A DNA stretch of 20,346 bases from CAZHTF01 sp964535305 (GTDB lineage: Bacteria > Planctomycetota > Phycisphaerae > UBA1845 > Fen-1342). Shown one piece after another: positions 15,779-20,346 of the stretch. Both the position numbers and the translations under genes were made by a program. The notes under the pieces are model-generated. The model was given only the letters and a program-made list of their open reading frames with translations. It made no database searches and was not told the origin of the DNA. The DNA is taken from assembly GCA_964535305.1 (NCBI GenBank), contig CAZHTF010000064.1, positions 1 to 20,346 on the forward strand, in the 5' to 3' direction. The stretch's first letter is position 1, and every line of letters starts with the position of its first letter.

Positions 15779-16345
15779 ATGAACTACCGTGCTCTGGTCG
15801 GCCTGTCGCTGCTGCCGCTGCCCGCGCTACTTGGCAGCGCCGGCTGCTCGCCGGAATTCGTCGCGAACCTGTTCGAGGAGCGCAGCGGAAACATCAGCGT
15901 CGTGTTCATAAACAACACGACGGCGCGCGCGATCTTCTCATTCGGGACCTACGATGCGCTTGATCTCGACCCGCCCGGCCCGGCCAGCCTCGAGCAACTG
16001 CGGCTCGGCGCGCTGAGCTCCAGCGCCGCCGTCACCCTGCCCTGCCGCCGCAACTTCGCCGTCGGCACGCAGGATTTTCTGGACCGCGTCGTCGCTGTCC
16101 GCGGCGATCAGACTGCCGATTTCGACGGCGAAGCGTTCGACGACATCGTCCGCTTCTCGAATGCGGCGGTCGGGTCGGATGCCGAGGGTCTGCCGACAGC
16201 GGGCAATGCCGCGGGCCGGGAGCTGCGGCTCGGCGCGGAATTCACGTGCGAGGATCGCATCTTGATCACTTTTGAGCCAGACGCGACAACCGCCGGGGGC
16301 TTCCGCATCGACGTCACCGTGATTCAGGACGAAGAGACGCCGTAG
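15779..16345 (+). CDS. Small lipoprotein of unknown function
   Basis: A 188-residue exported protein with a lipoprotein signal; the hydrophobic region ends in LLGSAGC with the lipidated Cys at 23. The mature part begins with SGNISVVFINNTTARAIFSF (36-55), a beta-rich start, and contains two further cysteines (C89, C157) that could form a disulfide. No catalytic motif is visible and I do not recognise the family. The ATG follows GAGGA by about 11 nt. It is divergent from the four-module lipoprotein gene and converges on the isomerase gene, so it is probably monocistronic. Confidence 0.72.
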   Translation: MNYRALVGLSLLPLPALLGSAGCSPEFVANLFEERSGNISVVFINNTTARAIFSFGTYDALDLDPPGPASLEQLRLGALSSSAAVTLPCRRNFAVGTQDFLDRVVAVRGDQTADFDGEAFDDIVRFSNAAVGSDAEGLPTAGNAAGRELRLGAEFTCEDRILITFEPDATTAGGFRIDVTVIQDEETP

Positions 16346-16383
16346 CCGGCACCACCTCGCGCTGGGTGACGCTGCTTCGTGCC

Positions 16384-16428
16384 GTCTCGGCGACCTGCGA
16401 CTATGCGACCCAGCCCCAAGGCCGAGAC
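16384..16428. terminator. Inverted repeat between convergent genes
   Basis: A perfect 8-bp inverted repeat, GTCTCGGC (16384-16391) and GCCGAGAC (16421-16428) with a 29-nt loop, fills the 88-bp gap between the ends of two converging genes. Its place suggests a two-way terminator or mRNA end-stabiliser, but there is no T-run and the loop is long. Confidence 0.3.
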
Positions 16429-16433
16429 TCGGG

Positions 16434-17342
16434 CTATTGGGTGACGCGCTCGGCCCGCTCGAGCACGACGTCTTCCACCGGCACGTTCTCGAATCCGTCG
16501 CGCGTCTCGACTTGCACATCCGCAATGCGATCCACCACGTCCATGCCCTGCACGACGCGGCCGAAGACAGCGTAACCCGGGTTGCCCGCGCGGAAATCGA
16601 GATCGGGGTTGTCCTTCAGATTGATGTAGAACTGCGACGTCGCCGAGTTTGGCTCGGTCGTGCGGGCCATCGCCAGCGAGCTGCGCACGTTTTTCAGCCC
16701 GTTGCTGGCCTCGTTCACGATCGGAGCGCGCGGCTCGCTGCGCTCCAGGCCCGGCAGAAAGCCGCCGCCTTGCACCACGAAGCGCTTCACGACGCGATGG
16801 AAAATCGTGCCGTCGTAGAATCCGTCGTCTACGTAGCGCAGAAAGTTGTTGACGCTGATCGGCGCCTTGTCGCGATCCAGCTCGAGCACAATGTCGCCCT
16901 CGCTGGTCCGCAGCCGCACCCGCGGAAACGGATCAGTCTCCGAGCCGCCGCCCGAGCCCGGGTCCGTTCCAAACTGCGGGTCGGCGGCGAGCGTCACTTC
17001 GACGAAAGCACTTTGCGTGCGGCCGGCCGCGTCGCGCACGTCGACGCGAAAGCGCAGCGTCTGGCTGCTGGCGACGGATGGCGCAACGAAACTGGCGCTG
17101 GCCGATTTCGAATCCAGCAGCTCGACCGCGCGACCCGACAGCTGATACCAGCGATACGTCAGTTCGCCGCTACCGCCCGCCGTCGCGCTCATTCGCGCGG
17201 TCTGACCGACCTCGACCGTCGCAGATTCGGCCTTCGCACTGACATCCAAAGATTCATTCGCCGTCGGCGGCGCAGACGTTGGAATACACGCCACACCCAG
17301 CACGATCGCGACCGATAACAGGCTGATCTGTCCCAGTCTCAT
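16434..17342 (-). CDS. Cyclophilin-type peptidyl-prolyl isomerase lipoprotein with Ig-like domain
   Basis: Exported folding catalyst that isomerises Xaa-Pro bonds in envelope proteins. From the ATG at 17342 it has 302 residues: lipoprotein signal ending in LGVAC (C19), an Ig/PKD-like beta domain (about 33-120, with LTYRWYQLSG), a Gly/Ser linker (GTDPGSGGGSETD), and the cyclophilin domain (about 141-300). Active-site residues are present: FHR at 182-184, QGGGF from 191, AMARTTEPNSATSQFYINL with Q237 and F238, and GYAVFGRVV. An in-frame ATG at 17357 is not preferred, because the inner ATG has GAGG 6 nt upstream and the outer one has none. The Ig-plus-cyclophilin arrangement resembles the many-lipoprotein style of planctomycetes. 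The gene ends 88 bp from the converging lipoprotein gene. Confidence 0.9.
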   Translation of the reverse strand: MRLGQISLLSVAIVLGVACIPTSAPPTANESLDVSAKAESATVEVGQTARMSATAGGSGELTYRWYQLSGRAVELLDSKSASASFVAPSVASSQTLRFRVDVRDAAGRTQSAFVEVTLAADPQFGTDPGSGGGSETDPFPRVRLRTSEGDIVLELDRDKAPISVNNFLRYVDDGFYDGTIFHRVVKRFVVQGGGFLPGLERSEPRAPIVNEASNGLKNVRSSLAMARTTEPNSATSQFYINLKDNPDLDFRAGNPGYAVFGRVVQGMDVVDRIADVQVETRDGFENVPVEDVVLERAERVTQ

Positions 17343-17436
17343 TCCTTGCCTCGTCATGTCTGGCCGCGGCCGAGCGGCGCTTCCCGATTCTACGCCCGCC
17401 GACGAGTCCTGGACGCCCGGCGGACTGGGTGGCGCG

Positions 17437-17658
17437 CTACTCGGCCTGCGCGTCCTGCCAGGCTTCCAGCCACGCCATTTGGATGGCCTCCAGCTTGGCT
17501 TCGTTGCTGGATTTCGGGTCGTCGCCGAATTCCGGAAGCTCGCACACCCAGCGATGCAAGTCCGTAAATCGGACGGAGAGCGGTTCCAGCTCAGGAAATC
17601 GCTCCTGCAAAGCGATTCCCAGGTCCTCGCTGTCGGTCCATTTCAGTTTCTTCGGCAT
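17437..17658 (-). CDS. iscX: Fe-S assembly protein IscX
   Basis: A 73-residue acidic protein matching IscX/YfhJ along its whole length: LKWTDSEDLGIAL at the start, VRFTDLHRWVCELPEF (29-44), DDPKSSNEAKLEAIQMAW (46-63). IscX binds the cysteine desulfurase IscS and acts as an iron-dependent modulator of cluster assembly. GGGAG lies 6 nt before the ATG. No other isc gene is in the window. It is divergent from the ferredoxin gene, which also needs clusters. The promoter in the 204-bp gap is not clear for this strand. Confidence 0.9.
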   Translation of the reverse strand: MPKKLKWTDSEDLGIALQERFPELEPLSVRFTDLHRWVCELPEFGDDPKSSNEAKLEAIQMAWLEAWQDAQAE

Positions 17659-17794
17659 GGCACGCTCCCGGACAGTTCGCCCGAATCAAGCCGCGAGCCA
17701 GCGCGGTCGTCGGTCGGCGTCGCCGCCTAGCATACGCCTTTACCTGAATCTGCGCGATTGCGCCATCCGTCAAGCTTCCGTTGAAGTGGCGCGA

Positions 17795-17822
17795 TTGGCG
17801 GCCGGCCGTGACTGTATATACT
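17795..17822 (+). promoter_or_regulatory. Promoter of the ferredoxin gene
   Basis: TTGGCG (17795-17800, four of six), a 16-bp spacer and TATACT (17817-17822, five of six) place the start near 17829, about 34 nt before the GTG. Confidence 0.5.
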
Positions 17823-17862
17823 TTGCCGGAAAGTCGTCGCGACCTTGCAGGAGTGGCCGCGC

Positions 17863-18126
17863 GTGTCACATTACATCGCCGAGCCGTGCATCGGGACGAA
17901 GGACACCGCCTGCGTCGATGTCTGTCCGGTAGATTGTATCCACCCGCGTAAAGACGAAGCGGAATTTGAGACCGAGGAGATGCTCTACATCGATCCGAGC
18001 GTCTGCATCGATTGCGGGCTGTGCGTCGACGAGTGCCCGGTCCGCGCCATTTACGCTGAGGCCAACCTGCCCGCGAACTGGCAAGACTTCATCGCCCGCA
18101 ACCAGGCGTTCTACGAGGGGAAGTGA
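17863..18126 (+). CDS. 7Fe-type ferredoxin (3Fe-4S plus 4Fe-4S)
   Basis: Small cytoplasmic electron carrier, 87 residues from the GTG at 17863. The first half has C9-X7-C17-X3-C21-P, then C25; the second has CIDCGLCVDECP (C48, C51, C54, C58). Compared with Azotobacter ferredoxin I, the second cysteine of the first motif is replaced by Thr (T12), which fits one 3Fe-4S and one 4Fe-4S cluster. The tail NWQDFIARNQAFYEGK is typical of short family members. AGGAG (17849-17853) precedes the GTG by 9 nt; a TTG at 17845 in the same frame is less likely because the ribosome site would lie inside the coding region. Partner enzymes are not in the window. Confidence 0.9.
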   Translation: MSHYIAEPCIGTKDTACVDVCPVDCIHPRKDEAEFETEEMLYIDPSVCIDCGLCVDECPVRAIYAEANLPANWQDFIARNQAFYEGK

Positions 18127-18167
18127 CGCGCGGCTCGTGCGCGCCTCCGTCTCCGCCGGGATGCCGG

Positions 18168-18434
18168 TCAGCGACCCGCGGATATCTTCTTACCGCCAGG
18201 CTTTCCTCGGCGGCGAATGACCATTTCGGCCAGCCCGTCTACATCGTCATCTTCAACCTGTCGCAGAATGATGGATTGCTCGGTCTTGTCGCGCGCAACG
18301 AACCACTCAATCAAGCGCCCAAGCAGCGACTTGATGGTCATGCCGCGCGCGTCGCACGCTTCATCCAGAGCCTGTTTCGCCTCAGGCGAGAGGTGCACGC
18401 TGACAATGTTGGGCTTTTTGCGCGTTCTGTTCAT
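18168..18434 (-). CDS. Small ribbon-helix-helix-like DNA-binding protein
   Basis: An 88-residue basic protein. It begins with a Lys/Arg-rich arm (NRTRKK), a short strand NIVSVHLS, a helix PEAKQALDEACDARG, then MTIKSLLGRLIEWFVAR, the strand-helix-helix order of MetJ/Arc-type repressors. A polar linker (DDDVDG) and a basic tail follow. The frame continues upstream to an ATG at 18659, but that part has AT-rich third positions and contains the putative promoter and repeats, so it is not coding. The ATG at 18434 follows GAGGAGG by 10 nt; a GTG at 18440 is an alternative. It could be a chromosomal regulator or the antitoxin of a toxin-antitoxin pair, but no toxin gene lies beside it. The repeats upstream suggest autoregulation. 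Confidence 0.7.
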   Translation of the reverse strand: MNRTRKKPNIVSVHLSPEAKQALDEACDARGMTIKSLLGRLIEWFVARDKTEQSIILRQVEDDDVDGLAEMVIRRRGKPGGKKISAGR

Positions 18435-18596
18435 GAGCACTATGCCTCCTCGATGTAGGCACGAACCGGCTGTGGCCCGCGTTGACGGGATGTTTGGGGC
18501 AAGCGTGCGGAAAAAGACGTCGGGGCCGGGCGCACGCCTGCAAAGGTCAGGCGAATGCCCATACCCCGAACCGCGCTCTCCTCGAACACATGGTAG

Positions 18597-18623
18597 ATAA
18601 TCCCGTAGGAGCCGAAATGTCAA
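18597..18623 (-). promoter_or_regulatory. Possible promoter of the ribbon-helix-helix gene
   Basis: On the minus strand a perfect TTGACA (18618-18623) is followed, after a short 15-bp spacer, by GATTAT (18597-18602, four of six). The TTGACA lies within the leftmost of three repeated elements, so a bound repressor would cover the -35 box. The leader to the ATG at 18434 would be about 155 nt, long for so small a gene. Confidence 0.4.
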
Positions 18624-18660
18624 CAAGGTGTTAGCATTGTAATCCCCAATCGTTAACATT
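18616..18660. repeat. Three AATG-N2-AAC elements upstream of the ribbon-helix-helix gene
   Basis: AATGTCAAC (18616-18624, plus strand), AATGCTAAC (18630-18638, minus strand) and AATGTTAAC (18652-18660, minus strand) share seven of nine bases. The two minus-strand copies start 22 bp apart, two helical turns; the first is inverted relative to them. The rest of the 362-bp gap (18435-18796) holds no gene that I can support, only this cluster, the -35/-10 pair and a TATACT box at 18742-18747 before the TPR gene. Confidence 0.45.
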
Positions 18661-18741
18661 TTCTTGTCGGTGCGCTCGCAAGGGCCAGGCCAACACCCAG
18701 ACCAGCGCCGCCAATCCCCGCGGCGTGGGCCGCAGCGGCGA

Positions 18742-18747
18742 TATACT
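18742..18747 (+). promoter_or_regulatory. Possible -10 box of the TPR gene
   Basis: TATACT matches five of six bases of the -10 consensus and lies 50 bp before the start codon. No acceptable -35 is seen at the right distance, so it may need an activator or an alternative sigma factor. Confidence 0.3.
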
Positions 18748-18796
18748 CCCGATAGGGCGTGCCCCGAGGCCGCCGATCCTCGTTTGAAAGGTCGTG

Positions 18797-20107
18797 ATGG
18801 AACCCGACGCAGTCGGACGCGCGCTGGAGCAGGCCAATCAGTTGCTGGAAGCGGGCAAAGCGGTCGAGGCCCTTCGCATCCTTGCCAGCCTCAACGACCG
18901 AGAGCTTGAAGACGATGAGCGCGTCGAAGTTGGCGCCCTGACCGCCTGGGCGCTCTCCGACCTGGAGCGCGGCGACGAGTCACTGGCGCTGCTCGACAAG
19001 CTGCTCGACGAATTTCCCGAATCCGCTCGCCTGCTCGCGACGCGCGGCGTGGTTTGCTCAAACCTGGGCGACCTAGAAACCGCGCGTAGCAATCTCGAGC
19101 AGGCGATCGCCGCCGACGCCAGCGACGGCTCGTCCGTCGCAAACCTGGCGCTCGTCTGCGAGCGGCTGCGCGAGTACGACCACGCCCTCGAGCTGTACGA
19201 ACGCGCCATCGAGCTGGGCGCAGACATCGACTGGGTGCTGCAGCGCCGCTCCGCCGTCTTCACCGAGCTGGGCGACCTCGACGCCGCCAGACGCGAGCTG
19301 CGCCGCTATCTCTCGCTCGCCCCGGACGACGCGCCGCAATGGGTCAGCCTCGCGATACTCTTCAGCGACGACGACCGCTTCGAGCAGGCGCTCGAGTGCT
19401 ACCGCGCCGCCGAGGCCATCGATCCCAACCTCCCGGCCCTGCGATTGAATTGGGGTGTGACCGCGGTCCGCTCCGGCGATCTGCTCGAAGCGCGGCGGCA
19501 GTTGCGCGAGCTCGAGCGCGTCGCGCCCGGCGCGGCGCGTACGCTGCTCCTGCAGGCTTTCCTCTCCGAGGAGCACAGCGATGGCCCGCCCGCGGCGGCG
19601 CAATATGAAATCGCGCTGCAGAAAGCCCGCGGCGAGGAGCACAACGAGCACGTCTACGCGCTCGAGATGGCGATGGACTATTTCGCGCGTTGCAAAGACA
19701 CCGCCCGCTGCAAGGCACTGCTGATCGAGGCCTACGCGAGCAACGCCTGCACGGTTGAATTGTGCGAGGCTTTCCGCAAGCTGAGCGGAGCGCATCTGGA
19801 GCACGGTGCGTGGTTCAGCATCCTCGTCGAGGCCGACGTGCGCGAGGCCATGATCGACCCGCCGCAGCGCCAGGCGCTCTCCGGGCGCCGCTGCCGCCGC
19901 TACGTGCGGAATCTGCAGGTGATCGCCAAAGACCATGACGACGCGCTGGCCCACGCGCTGGCCTTCGTGAAAGGCATGGGCGAGACCGGCGCCGTGGTGC
20001 GCGAGTTCGTCAGCGAAGAGCCGATCGACGATGAGTACGCCGGAATCTACGAAGTCGAGGCCGACCGGCTCTACCTCGTCGAAGACGACTCGGCGTCCGA
20101 GACCTGA
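18797..20107 (+). CDS. TPR-repeat protein of unknown function
   Basis: A 436-residue acidic cytoplasmic protein with no signal peptide. From about 8 to 270 it is made of helical repeats, several matching TPR (for example NLGDLETARSNLEQAIAADA, then a repeat around ELYERAIELGAD and another ending in RAAEAIDPN). The C-terminal part (about 290-425) has more cysteines and no TPR pattern; it ends in an acidic tail, LVEDDSASET. It is probably a scaffold for protein-protein contacts; no enzyme motif is visible. The second of two adjacent start codons is used (GTG at 18794, ATG at 18797), because GAAAGG (18786-18791) is 5 nt before the ATG and too close to the GTG. Its 3' end overlaps the converging gene by 37 bp. 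Confidence 0.82.
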   Translation: MEPDAVGRALEQANQLLEAGKAVEALRILASLNDRELEDDERVEVGALTAWALSDLERGDESLALLDKLLDEFPESARLLATRGVVCSNLGDLETARSNLEQAIAADASDGSSVANLALVCERLREYDHALELYERAIELGADIDWVLQRRSAVFTELGDLDAARRELRRYLSLAPDDAPQWVSLAILFSDDDRFEQALECYRAAEAIDPNLPALRLNWGVTAVRSGDLLEARRQLRELERVAPGAARTLLLQAFLSEEHSDGPPAAAQYEIALQKARGEEHNEHVYALEMAMDYFARCKDTARCKALLIEAYASNACTVELCEAFRKLSGAHLEHGAWFSILVEADVREAMIDPPQRQALSGRRCRRYVRNLQVIAKDHDDALAHALAFVKGMGETGAVVREFVSEEPIDDEYAGIYEVEADRLYLVEDDSASET

Positions 20108-20346
20108 ACCGCGCGGCGCGCGTCGATCCGCGGCAACGCCAGATGTGCCGGGATCAACGGCTCGACTCGCACGCGCTCGATCTCGCCGCCACGCCGCACG
20201 CGCACCAGCGAGAGCCACGCCGATAGGAAGACCAGCAGCGCCGCGCCGCCGCCCGCGGCCGCGGCGTGCAGCGTGCGATTCTGACCGGCGATTTGCTGGA
20301 CCTGCGTTTCCCCCAGCTCTAGCTCATCACGCGCGCCCGGCTGCGC
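20071..20346 (-). CDS. C-terminal part of a single-pass membrane protein (cut by window edge)
   Basis: An open leftward frame enters from the right edge and ends at a TAG at 20071-20073, giving 91 residues. It has an acidic/polar first part (ELGETQVQQIAGQNRTLHAA), one hydrophobic helix (GGGAALLVFLSAWLSLV, about 39-56), a basic stop-transfer patch RVRRGGEIERVRV, and a polar tail. Third positions are strongly G/C-rich as in the neighbouring genes, which supports coding. The helix followed by a basic patch implies a large extracytoplasmic N-terminal domain outside the window. Family unknown. It converges on the TPR gene and overlaps its last 37 bp. Confidence 0.6.
   Translation of the reverse strand, partial: AQPGARDELELGETQVQQIAGQNRTLHAAAAGGGAALLVFLSAWLSLVRVRRGGEIERVRVEPLIPAHLALPRIDARRAVQVSDAESSSTR

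Noticed and set aside
18127..18143. CGCGC-7 nt-GCGCG stem after the ferredoxin gene as terminator
   Set aside because: Only 5-bp arms of simple GC alternation and no T-run. It is expected by chance in such G+C-rich DNA.
18435..18659. N-terminal extension of the ribbon-helix-helix protein to an ATG at 18659
   Set aside because: The 75 extra codons do not show the G/C-rich third positions of neighbouring genes and cover the putative promoter and repeats. A strong GAGGAGG lies before the inner ATG.
19073..20218. A 381-codon minus-strand open frame opposite the TPR gene
   Set aside because: The plus strand encodes recognisable TPR repeats. The right-edge part of this frame is displaced by a better minus-strand frame ending at 20071 that has a membrane helix.

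Overview
The window is about 20 kb of high-G+C bacterial DNA, coding on both strands, with short intergenic gaps and many ATGA-type start/stop overlaps. The gene families point to a Planctomycetota bacterium, possibly near Phycisphaerae: a fused CcoN-CcoO oxidase subunit, a one-heme CcoP, a ResB/CcsA haem-ligation pair in which CcsA carries a large extra N-terminal domain, several lipoproteins, and a small ribbon-helix-helix-like protein. This placement is an inference from gene style; there is no rRNA or other marker.

Positions 1-14057 form one respiratory module in two divergent operons. Leftward from about 5080 run an Rrf2/NsrR-type Fe-S regulator, resB, ccsA (System II cytochrome c maturation) and the start of a lipoprotein cut by the window edge. 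Rightward from about 5215 run ccoNO (fused), ccoQ, ccoP, ccoG, ccoH/fixH, a TauE/SafE-like (DsbD_2-type) membrane protein, ccoI (copper P-type ATPase) and ccoS. The module thus encodes the terminal oxidase, its copper supply, its assembly factors, the machinery that attaches haem c to CcoO and CcoP, and a candidate redox, iron or NO-responsive regulator. The 201-bp gap between the arms has a clear sigma70-like promoter facing each way, a palindrome on the leftward -35 box, and a repeated ACTCAT element.

Positions 14092-17658 hold envelope and housekeeping genes: a lipoprotein of four repeated Asp-rich beta-type modules, a small orphan lipoprotein, a cyclophilin-type peptidyl-prolyl isomerase lipoprotein with an Ig-like N-terminal domain, and iscX. 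A 7Fe-type ferredoxin (17863-18126) is divergent from iscX. Then come a small ribbon-helix-helix-like gene with three copies of an AATGNNAAC-like element upstream, a cytoplasmic TPR protein, and the C-terminal end of a single-pass membrane protein that overlaps the TPR gene tail to tail and runs off the right edge.

No tRNA, rRNA, CRISPR array, insertion sequence or phage gene was seen. The most distinctive parts are the divergent cbb3/System II module with its regulator and shared control region, and the repeat cluster upstream of the ribbon-helix-helix gene.
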